From positions 1 to 56,831 of the forward strand of contig NZ_JABVEB010000025.1 of the NCBI RefSeq assembly GCF_014323665.1: DNA of 56,831 nt, written 5' to 3'. Each line of letters opens with the position of its first letter. Position 1 is the first letter of the stretch. Below the pieces are notes generated by a model that searched no databases, was not told where the DNA came from, and saw only the letters and a program-made list of their open reading frames with translations. A program made the position numbers and the translations under genes. This document shows positions 45,554-54,426 of this stretch, piece by piece. Origin of the DNA: Actinomadura sp. HBU206391 (GTDB lineage: Bacteria; Actinomycetota; Actinomycetes; Streptosporangiales; Streptosporangiaceae).

Positions 45554-45907
45554 TTGGGTGTCACTGATGAGCACGCCCGCGCGGTCGTGTGCGCTGGCGA
45601 CGCTTTGCGGCTTGCGCCTGGCGGTGCTCGTGGGCTCATTCATCTGGTGACGCCGTGCTTTTCCCGGATCGGGTACGTCTACGAGCGGCTCGTCGCCCGC
45701 GGGGTCTATGACGCGGTCACTGACACCGTGGTGTGGCGACCGGCCGCCGGTTGCGCCTCCGACCGACCGGGGGGCCTGGTGACGGACGGTTCGGACGGGA
45801 TGCCGCCCGAGGCCGTGGCGGCGGGCCTGGCCGATCTCGAGGCCGAGCGGGACCGCAGACGCGCGCTCGGCCTGCCCGTTCTGCCGCCTGCGCTCGGCGG
45901 CTCGTAG
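45554..45907 (+). CDS. Hypothetical protein, uncertain
   Basis: A 117-aa GTG-started frame with segments such as RGLIHLVTPCFSRIGYVYER and a C-terminal helix GLADLEAERDRRRALGLP. No family recognised and the ribosome site is poor. It could be a relic in a region of decayed genes. The following bases to 46153 contain only a short doubtful frame (VNSYLSGDDPDAAVASLQAA, from GTG 45997). Confidence 0.3.
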   Translation: MGVTDEHARAVVCAGDALRLAPGGARGLIHLVTPCFSRIGYVYERLVARGVYDAVTDTVVWRPAAGCASDRPGGLVTDGSDGMPPEAVAAGLADLEAERDRRRALGLPVLPPALGGS

Positions 45908-46153
45908 CCGTGGGCGTGATGTGGCACCTCGACGTGTGCACGCCGGAAGCGGGCGCGGACGGTGTGCACACCCCAACGTCTGGAAGGACCAACGACGTGA
46001 ATTCATATCTCAGCGGGGATGACCCGGACGCGGCGGTGGCCTCGCTGCAGGCGGCGTTCCACGGCGTGCCTGGCGGCCGTTCTCACGTTGACGACGACAC
46101 AGTAGGGCCTGCCGGCGCTGCCTCACTGAGTAGCTCACCGCAACCGCCGGTCG

Positions 46154-46414
46154 TTAGAGGTATTGGCCGGTGGCGGCGCTGTCTTTGCTGGACACGCGTA
46201 CTGAGACCACGTTGGCCAGATTGATGACCACTGCGTTGGTGTCGGTCTCGCGGTTGTAGCGGGCCTGGGTCAGGGTCAGGCTGTGTTGGTGGTCCAGGGC
46301 GCGGGTGATGGCCTCCAGCGCTTGTGTCGCGTCGTCGAAGTCGGCGGTGGCGATGGTGACGTCTTCGCCTCCCACCGGGTGGAATCGGATGATCAGTTCC
46401 TTGTTTTCTGGCAT
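46154..46414 (-). CDS. Conserved small protein of unknown function
   Basis: An 86-aa soluble protein with a good AGGAAGG site. It has the pattern LIIRFHPVGGEDVTIATADF, a central helix (ATQALEAITRALDH) and a beta-rich end (NAVVINLANVVSVRVSS), suggesting an alpha/beta sandwich. No function known. Confidence 0.6.
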   Translation of the reverse strand: MPENKELIIRFHPVGGEDVTIATADFDDATQALEAITRALDHQHSLTLTQARYNRETDTNAVVINLANVVSVRVSSKDSAATGQYL

Positions 46415-46838
46415 GACGGGCCACCTTCCTGGTCATCGTGGCCGTACCCCGGTCTCAGGCGTTATTCGTCGACGATTGCGGGCCCCATCCCCCAAATCCC
46501 GCTGCGGGTGGCCGACTGGGACAGCCGAGCCCGCCGGCTGCGCGTCGACCCGCCGGGCGCCGGCGGCACGGAGGCCGGCCGCGCCGGATTCCGGGTGTGA
46601 GCCACCCCGGGCCAGCACGATCAGCACGGCCCAGCCGGCTAGGACACAGCTGGCGCCACAGCGGTGAAGATCGGGTTGTGTACCGGCCGGAACGGGCGGC
46701 TGGTGACAGGTCTGACTCCTGGCGCTGCGATGACGCCGCGAACCTGGGCGTGCCGGGTGCGCTACCGACCCCCCGCCGGAAACGCTCACCTCTTCGTCGA
46801 GCGCTTCCGGTTTCGGCCGCGTAGAGGTCCACGGCAGC
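46415..46838. other. Intergenic, no recognised gene
   Basis: Long open frames on both strands here have low-complexity, Arg/Pro/Gly-rich translations without recognisable domains. I see no gene. Confidence 0.4.
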
Positions 46839-46873
46839 GCGAAGGAGGGCGCCCCGAGGTCGCCCTCCTTCGC
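46839..46873. terminator. Terminator after the DoxX remnant
   Basis: GCGAAGGAGGGCG - 9-base loop - CGCCCTCCTTCGC is a perfect 13-bp stem, 5 bases beyond the minus-strand stop at 46879. Confidence 0.85.
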
Positions 46874-46878
46874 ACTCG

Positions 46879-47166
46879 TCATTTGAGGATGGGGCGGGAA
46901 CGAACCAGACTGGTGCTGCTCCACCTGCGGCCCAGGCCCAGAGTGTCGCCGGCACTGGTCAGTGCCAGGCCGATGATGAGCAGGGCGTAGATCAGGTGGT
47001 CGTCCATGAAGAGATTGTTCGCCGGCGGCAGCACGGCACTCCACATCATGACCATGAGCAGGGCTCCTGCTGCGGCAGCGATGCGGATACCGATCCCCAG
47101 GATCAGGGCGGCCCCGATTCCGGCCAAGCCGATCATGAACAGCCAGTCGACCACAGTGGCTCCCAT
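46879..47166 (-). pseudogene. N-terminally truncated DoxX-family gene
   Basis: The minus frame VVDWLFMIGLAGIGAALILG to DTLGLGRRWSS matches only the C-terminal half (last two helices, with PPANNLFMDDHLIYALL) of DoxX/TQO-small-subunit-like membrane proteins, which are usually about 180-200 aa. Upstream sequence in all frames is unrelated. An ATG at 47166 would give a 95-aa product, but it would lack the N-terminal helices. Confidence 0.75.
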
Positions 47167-47836
47167 CTCGAGGTCGGTGGTGGATAGCACGCACCCGTCG
47201 CCGGGCAGCGTCGGATGCAGCCGCGATCGCGGTGCCGACGACGCTGAAGTGGAGATCACCTTCTGACGTCCGTTGGCAACGCCCAAACCACTGCGGCGCC
47301 CCAAGGGCCGGGCGGGACGGCCCTTGGGGCTGTTGCCGGATGTGACGGTGATCGACTGCAGGTGCTCAGCTGCGGTGCCGGCCGATGACGCGGTGGATGA
47401 GGTGGCGCAGCCGGGTGAAGCGGGTCCCAGCGCCATTGACCTGGGTGGGGGTCAGCCGGGACGGCTGCGTTGCGGTGGAGCCGGAGAGGGTTCTACGGGC
47501 GCGATCCAAGATCGGCATGACATCCCTTTGGGTGAGCCGGCCTGGCAGGCAATCCCTGAGAGGGGGTATGTCGTCGTTTCCGGATATTCCGACTCTACTC
47601 TTAATAATCTCCAATAAATAGAGTGGCGAGAACCTTTCGCAGATGTCGGCGTCGACCACCGGCAACCTGTCGATATCCTCCCGCATCCGGGGTGAACGAT
47701 AGATCAAGATGCAAACAGAAATGACCTGCACCACGACGCGCGGACGATTTCCACGCGCCAGGGCACAGGTCGACCTTGGCGATTCCAGCTAACAAGAGCC
47801 GAGGCTCAGCGTTTGATCAACTTTTGTCGGCTTTGA
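47167..47836. other. Gene-poor stretch with an AT-rich patch
   Basis: No recognised gene other than a doubtful minus frame. 47570-47640 is unusually AT-rich for the window. Confidence 0.35.
47366..47686 (-). CDS. Doubtful hypothetical protein
   Basis: A 106-aa frame beginning MREDIDRLPVVDADICERF with a plausible helix (LYLLEIIKSRVGISGND) then a basic end. No family recognised and no convincing ribosome site; it may not be a gene. Confidence 0.25.
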   Translation of the reverse strand: MREDIDRLPVVDADICERFSPLYLLEIIKSRVGISGNDDIPPLRDCLPGRLTQRDVMPILDRARRTLSGSTATQPSRLTPTQVNGAGTRFTRLRHLIHRVIGRHRS

Positions 47837-48130
47837 TCAGCTTTCGTCGCGGATCACGTCGTAGTCGACGAACTTCACGGGGCCGTCACACAGTTCGGCC
47901 ATCTTCGCGGCGAACCGCCCGGTCTCCGCCAGTTTGCTGGTGCGCTGGGCGTCCTCCCAGGAGGGAAACTCCATGATCGCCACGTAGTGGTCCGGCAGGG
48001 TGCGGTCCCTTGCCACGACCTCGTGCCTCACCATGCTCTTGCCGGACATCTCAACGCGCCACTCGTTCATGAGTGACTGGATCTCTCCAGACTTTTTGGT
48101 GTCAAATTCCAAGATTTGCACGAAGCTCAT
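47837..48130 (-). CDS. Dimeric alpha-beta-barrel (ABM-like) small protein
   Basis: A 97-aa protein. ATG at 48130 has AGGGAGG upstream. MSFVQILEFDTKKSGEIQSL, HYVAIMEFPSWEDAQR and MAELCDGPVKFVDYDV give the beta-alpha-beta ferredoxin-like repeat seen in antibiotic-biosynthesis-monooxygenase-like proteins. Activity unknown. Confidence 0.65.
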   Translation of the reverse strand: MSFVQILEFDTKKSGEIQSLMNEWRVEMSGKSMVRHEVVARDRTLPDHYVAIMEFPSWEDAQRTSKLAETGRFAAKMAELCDGPVKFVDYDVIRDES

Positions 48131-48733
48131 ACGAGCCTCCCTTTCTGTTTGGAGGAGTACATTCCTCACTAGATACCCACGAGGGGGGCATTACACGAGA
48201 ATTTTAGAATAATTAGATAATTCCTCTCTTGGCGGAGAACCCTAAATCCGGAACCGACCTCCCGGCGGTCGGGCGTCACCGGCAGCGTCCGGCTTGCGGA
48301 CGATCGGGCCCTGCTTCGACCGGTCCGGAAGACCGAGCCCCGGCAGACATCAGATGAACCCGGCTCTGTGACCGGTGGCATTGGTCCGCGTAGGTCTTCG
48401 GTGTGAGGTGATCGGCCCCGGTGATGGGCTTTGCTCGGATTGCCGGTGTCCGCCGCTTCACCGATGGTTTTTGCTGAGGGTCGTCGGGCACTGCTGGGGC
48501 TGCGCCGATATCTCCGGGTCGCTCGTCGGTCTTACACGATCACCCTGATCGCCGGGCGGCTCGGGACCCCAGTAGCGGTTGTTCCGCTTGCGGATGAGGG
48601 CACTCATGAATACCGATCAGGTCACCCGGTCCGGTGCGGCTGGCCGGGTGAGGGTGAGCGATGACTGCTATGACAATGCCCGTCCCTATCCCTCGCGCGG
48701 ATGAAGCGCCCAGGACGGGCGCCCAACCAGTGC
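48131..48733. other. Gene-poor stretch
   Basis: It starts with an AT-rich promoter-like segment (48170-48230) upstream of the minus-strand ABM-like gene. I see no recognisable gene to 48733, apart from a possible start at 48661 (MTAMTMPVPIPRADEAP) that may belong to the desaturase relic. Confidence 0.35.
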
Positions 48734-48971
48734 CCGACCGCATCCGACCCGCCGCCACGACCGTTCCACCGACCTGTGGCCGCTGGCCCTGCCCTCATTC
48801 GGGGAGAGCTGGCACAACGACCACCACAGCGACCCGGCCTGCGCCCGGCACGGCCGCCGACCAGGCCAGATCGACCTGTCCGCCGAACTCATCCACCTCT
48901 TCGAACGCCTCGGCTGGGCCACCGACGTCCACTGGCCCACCCCCACGACCCCCCGCCGGTCACCCCCGTGA
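48734..48971 (+). pseudogene. C-terminal fragment of a membrane fatty-acid desaturase
   Basis: A frame with no start codon of its own reads HDRSTDLWPLALPSFGESWH, then NDHHSDPACARHG, IDLSAELIHLFERLGWATDV and HWPTPTTPRR before a stop at 48969. The third His-box (HNDHH) and flanks match acyl-CoA/acyl-lipid desaturases. The N-terminal two-thirds, including the other His-boxes, are missing. Confidence 0.8.
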
Positions 48972-49077
48972 CCCGCTCTGGGCCGGTCATTTGGGCAAGG
49001 CACCGGGCGGACCGCCATCGGGCGGTATTCGCTGCCCCAGGTTGCTGCGTTACTCGGACCCTCAAGGAGGAAGTCCG

Positions 49078-50319
49078 TTGAAGATAGCCATGATCTCTGC
49101 GCACGCCAGCCCGCTGACCGAACACCGACCCGGCGGGGCCGGCGGCGGGCACAACGTCCACGTCGCCGAGCTCGCCCGCGAGCTGGGTCGCCACGGCCAC
49201 CACGTGACCGTCTACACCCGCTGCGACTCCCCGGAGTCCCACGACCGGGTGCGCTTGGCGGCCGGCGTCAGCGTCGAGCATGTTCCGGCCGGCCCGCCAC
49301 GGCCGCTCGCCACCGACGACCTGCTCGCGCACACGCCCGAGTTCGGCCGCCACCTCGCTCGGCAGTGGAACAACTCCCGGCCCGACATCATCCACGCACA
49401 CCACTGGACGAGCGGCCTGGCCGCGCTGGCCGGCGCACACGGCCTGGGCATCCCGGTGGTGCAGACCTACCACACCCTGGGCATTACAGAGCCCCGCCAC
49501 AAGAAGAACCACCAGGCCACCGACACCGACCTGGCACCGCGGATCCGGCTGGAGCGGGCGATCGGCCGTACCGCCGACGCGGTCATCGCCACCTGCTCCC
49601 AGCAGGCCGCCGAACTGAGGCGCATGGGCATCTCACGGCTGCCGATCACGACCGTGCCCTACGGCGTCGACATCACCACATTCACCCCCAAAGGGCCGAC
49701 CTACCCACGCAGCACCGCACCTCGACTGCTCATGCTCTCCCACCTGACCGAGAACAACGGCGTCGACACCGCCATCGAGGCGCTCGCCTGGGTACCCGGC
49801 GCCGAGCTGGTCATCGCCGGCGGACCGCCACTCGAAGATCTTGACGCCGACCCCCAGGTGCACCGACTACAACTCCTGGCCAAACAGGCCGACGTCATCA
49901 ACCGAGTGATCTTCCTCGGCCGAGTGACCCACCACAACGTCCCCAAGCTGCTCAGATCAGCCGACCTGGTCCTCACCCTGCAACGGCACCAACCGTCCGC
50001 CACCGTGTCGCTGGAGGCCATGGCCTGCCGCATCCCGGTCGTGGCCACCGCCGTGGGCTGCCACCTCGACACCATCCACGACAACATGACCGGAATACAC
50101 GTTTCCCCCGGCAACCCACACAAACTGGCCCAGCAACTTCGACGCCTCCTCGCCGACCCGACCCACCGCAGCGCCATGAGCATCGCCGGCCTCGACCGCG
50201 CCCGCTCCCGCTACCCCTGGCAGCGCATCGCCCAGGAGACCACAACCACCTACCAGCGGATCACCGAACCCGCCACCGAGCTTTCCGACGCGCTGCGATC
50301 CGCACCCGCTGGGACGTAA
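49078..50319 (+). CDS. GT4-family glycosyltransferase (MshA-like)
   Basis: A 413-aa cytoplasmic GT-B glycosyltransferase. TTG 49078 is chosen for AAGGAGG 7 bases upstream; ATG 49090 is the alternative. It has the N-terminal donor/acceptor loop RPGGAGGGHNVHVAELAREL, IIHAHHW, and C-terminal ATVSLEAMACRIPVVATAVG. The GT4 EX7E motif is modified: the first Glu is Gln (QPSATVSLE). It resembles MshA/sucrose-phosphate-synthase-type enzymes, but acceptor and donor are not deducible. It stands alone between relics. Confidence 0.85.
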   Translation: MKIAMISAHASPLTEHRPGGAGGGHNVHVAELARELGRHGHHVTVYTRCDSPESHDRVRLAAGVSVEHVPAGPPRPLATDDLLAHTPEFGRHLARQWNNSRPDIIHAHHWTSGLAALAGAHGLGIPVVQTYHTLGITEPRHKKNHQATDTDLAPRIRLERAIGRTADAVIATCSQQAAELRRMGISRLPITTVPYGVDITTFTPKGPTYPRSTAPRLLMLSHLTENNGVDTAIEALAWVPGAELVIAGGPPLEDLDADPQVHRLQLLAKQADVINRVIFLGRVTHHNVPKLLRSADLVLTLQRHQPSATVSLEAMACRIPVVATAVGCHLDTIHDNMTGIHVSPGNPHKLAQQLRRLLADPTHRSAMSIAGLDRARSRYPWQRIAQETTTTYQRITEPATELSDALRSAPAGT

Positions 50320-50324
50320 CCGGC

Positions 50325-50390
50325 TCAGACGAGTCCGGCGTCGTGGACACAGACGGCGATCTGCACCTGGTCGGTGACTTCGAGCTTGGT
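50325..50390 (-). pseudogene. C-terminal scrap of a LuxR-type regulator
   Basis: The minus frame TKLEVTDQVQIAVCVHDAGL then Val and stop matches the last helix of NarL/LuxR regulators (compare TKLHARDRAQLVVLAYESGL at 22473-23135). Nothing upstream continues it. Confidence 0.65.
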
Positions 50391-50452
50391 GGGTGCTCGC
50401 GGTGGCGCCGGTGCCGGCCATCATGGTCACCGTGGTCACAAGCAGCGTGGGC

Positions 50453-50605
50453 TCAGATGCAGCCGTGGGTGACCGCTTTGCCGAATACGGATGTGGTCGG
50501 CCGGCCGTGGAAGGCGACGGTGCCGGATCCGCCGCCGAAGGTGTCGAGCGTTTCGGAGTGCGCTCCGACCGGAAGGATCAGCGGGCTGTAGGTCCGTTTG
50601 CCGGT
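50453..50605 (-). pseudogene. L,D-transpeptidase (YkuD) fragment
   Basis: The minus frame RTYSPLILPVGAHSETLDTF and VAFHGRPTTSVFGKAVTHGC-Ile-stop is the catalytic region of YkuD L,D-transpeptidases (HG ... SHGC(I/V)R). It ends immediately after the catalytic Cys motif, and the N-terminal domains are missing. The surrounding stretch 50391-50941 shows no other recognisable gene. Confidence 0.7.
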
Positions 50606-50941
50606 GCCGTCGGATGCGCCACTGTCCCGTCGCTGCCGACGAACGTCGGATCCGGGTCCGGTGGGATGCCGTTCAACCTCGGGTGCGTGGTCGCCTGCGG
50701 CGACTTCGCTGCGGCCGACCACGACCGCTCATCGGATGAGGCGCCCCCCGCCTGGTTCTTTCCGCAGCAGTCATCAGCGACGGGGTGACCGCCGCGACCG
50801 CTGTCAAACCGCACATGCCGCCCAACGACGCGTACGCCCCTCTCCTAGAACAGTGGCCGGACTCGAAGGCGCCCTCGATTTCCTCCCGGCGGGTGCGGAG
50901 CACGGCAAGGGGGGTGATCACACCCGCCTAGACTCCCGCCC

Positions 50942-51475
50942 ATGCTGCCTCTGGATGACCCTCGCTGGCTCTCCCTCGACCACCGGAACTGGTCCAAAGG
51001 GCAGGGCGGCCCTTTCGTCCCCGACGAACTGCGTCACCTGCTGGCCCACCCGACGGACAGCGAGCGCTTCGACGACCTGTGGCCTTTTCTGTGTTCAGAG
51101 GGCACGGCCTGGCCGGCCGCCTACGCCGCCGCGCCTTACCTCGTCACCATCGCGCGCGGCCTGCCTCCGGCTCAGCGTGACGATTACCTCTACGTCGTCG
51201 GGCTCATGGCCATGTGCTCCGGCGAATACGGAGAGACCCCGGCTGACCTGCCGGGCGACATCGCCGATGCCTATCGGCTGGCCCTCCCCGAGGTCCTGAC
51301 CCTTCTGGCCGAGACCCTGGCCGCGGCGGAGCACGATCAGATCAGCACCCGCTACCTGCTCGCCGCCGTCGCGGCCCTCAAGGGCCACCCCGAGTACGCC
51401 GAAATCCTCAACGACCTCGATATCTACGCCGAGTGTCAATCCTGTGGCGAACCCATGCTGGAGCTCCCCGAGTAA
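50942..51475 (+). CDS. Hypothetical helical protein
   Basis: A 177-aa acidic, soluble protein of helical, HEAT-like appearance (PAAYAAAPYLVTIARGL, LLAAVAALKGHPEYAEIL), ending with CQSCGEPM. No family recognised with confidence. It is a single gene preceding the mau-like operon by 195 bases. Confidence 0.6.
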   Translation: MLPLDDPRWLSLDHRNWSKGQGGPFVPDELRHLLAHPTDSERFDDLWPFLCSEGTAWPAAYAAAPYLVTIARGLPPAQRDDYLYVVGLMAMCSGEYGETPADLPGDIADAYRLALPEVLTLLAETLAAAEHDQISTRYLLAAVAALKGHPEYAEILNDLDIYAECQSCGEPMLELPE

Positions 51476-51670
51476 GTACCTGTTCCCATACCTCGGCGGA
51501 GTAGATGACCACGACACGCCAAGGGCGGTTCAGCTGTGCCCGAACCTCGCTGCGCAACCGATGCGAAACCGTGCCGCAGCCGCTGTGCAACCGCTGCGCA
51601 ACCGCAAAATCGCATTATTTTAGTGATATCCCCGAAAGGCCTGAATTACGAGGATGAAGGGGTGCGTAAG

Positions 51671-52195
51671 ATGATCGTAGAGGGTGCCACAGACAAGTCC
51701 GTTGGAACGATCCGGGTACGCAAAGCGCGGGTACTCGACGAGTTCGTCGCCCGATCGTTGATGCGGTCGCCCGGGGATGCGGTTTCCACCATCACCCGGT
51801 ATTCTCCCGAGTTCGTTCTGCAGATGCAGATCGGTCGATCGCCTCTCGCCGACCTCCTGCAGCGTTTCGGCAATGAGACCCAGAGCGCGACGGACTCGGC
51901 CGCCGAGTTCCCCGAGCCGCCGAGAAGACCCGACCCCGCCATGAAGGGGAAGTACGGTGCCACCTACCGCGCCGGAGAAATCGTCATCTGCGCCGCCCCT
52001 GACGGCGGCATGCTCACCGAGCCCGAGCTCGCCGTGTTCCTCTCCGAAGTCCAGGATGTAAGGCCCGCTGCGCCTGTCATCGGGCACATCGATGATCTTC
52101 CCGCTCTTCGTCGTATCGTCCGCGCGGTGGAGGGTTACCCCGTATCGGGAGAACTGCTGAGTACGACGGTCACCGCGACCGTCACCGTGGCATAG
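51671..52195 (+). CDS. Unknown soluble protein, first gene of the mau-like operon
   Basis: A 174-aa protein from ATG 51671 (GTG 51662 possible; a G-rich site lies before both). There is no signal peptide or transmembrane segment. The end is beta-rich (STTVTATVTVA). It lies 16 bases before the MauE-like gene, so is probably co-transcribed. No family recognised. Confidence 0.55.
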   Translation: MIVEGATDKSVGTIRVRKARVLDEFVARSLMRSPGDAVSTITRYSPEFVLQMQIGRSPLADLLQRFGNETQSATDSAAEFPEPPRRPDPAMKGKYGATYRAGEIVICAAPDGGMLTEPELAVFLSEVQDVRPAAPVIGHIDDLPALRRIVRAVEGYPVSGELLSTTVTATVTVA

Positions 52196-52211
52196 CAGCC
52201 GGTCTCTTCGG

Positions 52212-52766
52212 ATGTTCTATCCACTCGCCATGCTGGTGTGCGCGCCTCTGATCGCCTCGATCGCCGGCAAGAGCTGGGACTGGGTCTGGGGCGACGAACC
52301 GCGCTCGATCCTGCCGACATCGGTCGACCGTGGTCTCACCCTCGTCCAGGCACTGCTCTGTACGGCGTTCGTGGTGAAGCCGACCTCCGTCGTGCTCTAC
52401 CTGATCGCCATGCTGTACGCCCTCATGGGGATCGCGGTGCTGACGCTGCGGATTCGTCGAGGCCCCGCCGACTGCGGTTGCTGGGGTAGATCCCGATCCG
52501 GGCGGCTCGGGTTCGGTCTCGCCTTCGCCGACCTGGGGTTCGCCGCCATGGCCTGCGCCGCCACGTTCGCGGACCAGAATGCGCCGCCGCTGACGATCCG
52601 GCTCTACCTCGTCTCGACGATGGCCATCGTGGCCTTCTTCGCGATGGTGACCGTGCCCATCTACCGACCGTTGCTCGAGGAATACCGCGAGCGAGCCGAT
52701 CGGTACCGACCCTGGGCCATGGGGTTCCCGGACCTACAGCCCACTTCCCAGCCGAACGACACCTGA
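52212..52766 (+). CDS. MauE/DoxX-like redox membrane protein
   Basis: A 184-aa membrane protein with four to five helices and the MauE-type motif DCGCWG (family CGCFG) in a loop near residue 95. MauE proteins take part in disulfide formation or maturation of the 12-Cys MauA subunit. It is followed after 12 bases by a MauD-like gene, the same pairing as in mau operons. Confidence 0.78.
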   Translation: MFYPLAMLVCAPLIASIAGKSWDWVWGDEPRSILPTSVDRGLTLVQALLCTAFVVKPTSVVLYLIAMLYALMGIAVLTLRIRRGPADCGCWGRSRSGRLGFGLAFADLGFAAMACAATFADQNAPPLTIRLYLVSTMAIVAFFAMVTVPIYRPLLEEYRERADRYRPWAMGFPDLQPTSQPNDT

Positions 52767-52778
52767 AGGGATCAGTGC

Positions 52779-53375
52779 ATGTCAATCGTCATCGCGGTGA
52801 TCGCCGGAATCAGCCTCGCCGTGACCGCCGTGAATCTGATCCTCACGGCCGTGCTGTTCCGGCAGCTCGGCGTATTCGTCATGGGCACCGCGAGAGGCGC
52901 CAACGACAGCGGCATCTCCGTCGGGCGCCGGCTGCCCGAACTGCAACTGCTCGACGCGCGCACCGGCGAGGTGGTCGACCCTCATGACGGTCGTCCCAAG
53001 CTGTTGTTCTTCGGATCGACGACATGCCGTGAATGCGCGCGCATCTATCCGGACATCAAGCACGTAGAGGATCGCTACGAGATCCCGGTGGTCCACTTCA
53101 TCTTCGGAAGAGATGTCATGGACGTCACCGGCTATGCCGACAAACGCGGTATCAGCGGCCCCGTCGTGAGCGCGACCGAGGAGATCGCCCACGCTTACGA
53201 CGTGGAGGTCAACCCCTTCGCGTTCGTGATAGACGGCCGCGGGGTCGTGACGGCGAAGGGACTGCTCAACGGCCGCGATCAGCTCATCGACGTACTGGCT
53301 CCGATCAAAGAGATCAATTTCGCCGAGGAGAATGAGGAGGCGGTAAGGGACCATGAAGTCATCGCGACGAGATGA
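52779..53375 (+). CDS. MauD/TlpA-like membrane-anchored thioredoxin
   Basis: A 198-aa protein: one N-terminal helix (about 3-28) then an extracytoplasmic thioredoxin fold with CREC (FGSTTCRECARIYP) and cis-Pro in VNPFAFVIDG. It resembles MauD, the thiol-disulfide enzyme needed for MauA folding. It overlaps the next gene by 23 bases. Confidence 0.82.
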   Translation: MSIVIAVIAGISLAVTAVNLILTAVLFRQLGVFVMGTARGANDSGISVGRRLPELQLLDARTGEVVDPHDGRPKLLFFGSTTCRECARIYPDIKHVEDRYEIPVVHFIFGRDVMDVTGYADKRGISGPVVSATEEIAHAYDVEVNPFAFVIDGRGVVTAKGLLNGRDQLIDVLAPIKEINFAEENEEAVRDHEVIATR

Positions 53376-53769
53376 GAAATTCCAGCTGATCGCAGCGAGA
53401 GCGACCCGGCGCTTCGGGCGCAGGGCGTTCCTCGGGAGGGCCGGCGGCGTTGCGGCCGCCGTGGCCGGCGTCGTCGTAGGGGTCGACGTCCGTGCCGCCC
53501 AGGCGCACCACGGCACCTGCTATCCGCCCAACGGGCGTTACTGCAGCGGGTGTGGCGCCGACTCCACCTGTCCCAGCGGCTGGCGTACCTGTACCACGAG
53601 CGATCACCGTGGATGCGGTACGGGAATGTGCCCGTACAGCAGCGGCTGGTGGTACAGCGGCACGGCCGCTGGCAGCCGGACGAGGTGCCGCGACTGCGTC
53701 TGGGGCGGAATCGGGCCGATCGTGTGCACCTCCGCGGTGTGCGGCTGCAAGTCGACCACCCATTTCTGA
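53353..53769 (+). CDS. Tat-exported 12-cysteine MauA-like protein
   Basis: A 138-aa precursor with a twin-arginine signal (FGRRAFLG, Arg23-Arg24; hydrophobic 31-45; cleavage after AQA). The mature region of about 87 residues has 12 Cys (56, 64, 67, 73, 80, 88, 93, 112, 115, 125, 130, 132) and Trp77, 99, 100 and 117. The methylamine dehydrogenase light chain is also Tat-exported with six disulfides, and RCRDC aligns with its YRDCC. This protein is shorter and lacks the region of the second TTQ tryptophan, so a tryptophylquinone cofactor is not assured. Confidence 0.7.
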   Translation: MKSSRRDEKFQLIAARATRRFGRRAFLGRAGGVAAAVAGVVVGVDVRAAQAHHGTCYPPNGRYCSGCGADSTCPSGWRTCTTSDHRGCGTGMCPYSSGWWYSGTAAGSRTRCRDCVWGGIGPIVCTSAVCGCKSTTHF

Positions 53770-53780
53770 GCGGCGGGCAG

Positions 53781-53843
53781 ATGACGTACATGGCAATCCT
53801 GCTGGCGGGCATCGCCGGCGTCCTTTCCTTCGGTACGGCTTGA
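53781..53843 (+). CDS. Possible 20-aa membrane peptide
   Basis: MTYMAILLAGIAGVLSFGTA is encoded between the MauA-like gene and the next membrane protein, ending 3 bases before that gene's ATG. It is a single hydrophobic helix. It may be a leader or translational-coupling peptide, a small membrane protein, or the first helix of the next gene separated by a frame change. Confidence 0.4.
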   Translation: MTYMAILLAGIAGVLSFGTA

Positions 53844-53846
53844 GGG

Positions 53847-54413
53847 ATGAATGCTGCGGGCACGCTGTACGCGTCGCCGAAGGGATGGATCTCGAGTTTC
53901 GTCGGCGGACTGGCCGTCGGCGCCGGGATACTCGCGGTCATCGTGGTCGCGCTGTCGGCGCTGTCCTGGTCATTGCCACTGGATCACGATGTGCGTCGCA
54001 CGATCGCGGTGACGGTGCTCGCGAGCGTCACGCTCAGTGAACTCGTCGGCGGATGGCATCGCAAGCTGTCCTTCCGCTGGCTGGTGCCGACCGAGCTGGT
54101 CAACGGCAACGACTCCACCGCCGCGCAACGGTGGGGACGCTCGCTGGGCTTCGGCTTCCTGACCGACGCCCCCTATGGGGTGTTCCATATCGCCGTCATC
54201 ACGCCGGTGATACTCGGCGACGTCCTGATGGGCCTGACCGTCATCGGGGTCTTCGCAGTCGCGCGTTCGGTTCCGTATCTCCTGCCGGCCGTCGGACGTA
54301 ACGCGACGCGGATCGCCGACGTGTCGATCAGGGGTCATAGCGTGCTCTTTCAAACCGCGAGATACCTGTCTCTCGGCGCACTGACGGCCGCGCTCATCGG
54401 GATCCTGTTGTAA
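53847..54413 (+). CDS. Membrane protein of the mau-like operon
   Basis: A 188-aa protein with about five hydrophobic segments and the sequence LVPTELVNGNDSTAAQRWGR in a loop. GAGGG lies just before the ATG. Its position matches a MauF-like membrane partner, but no family motif was recognised. The operon ends here with a strong terminator. Confidence 0.55.
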   Translation: MNAAGTLYASPKGWISSFVGGLAVGAGILAVIVVALSALSWSLPLDHDVRRTIAVTVLASVTLSELVGGWHRKLSFRWLVPTELVNGNDSTAAQRWGRSLGFGFLTDAPYGVFHIAVITPVILGDVLMGLTVIGVFAVARSVPYLLPAVGRNATRIADVSIRGHSVLFQTARYLSLGALTAALIGILL

Positions 54414-54426
54414 GGCCGATCGCTCC

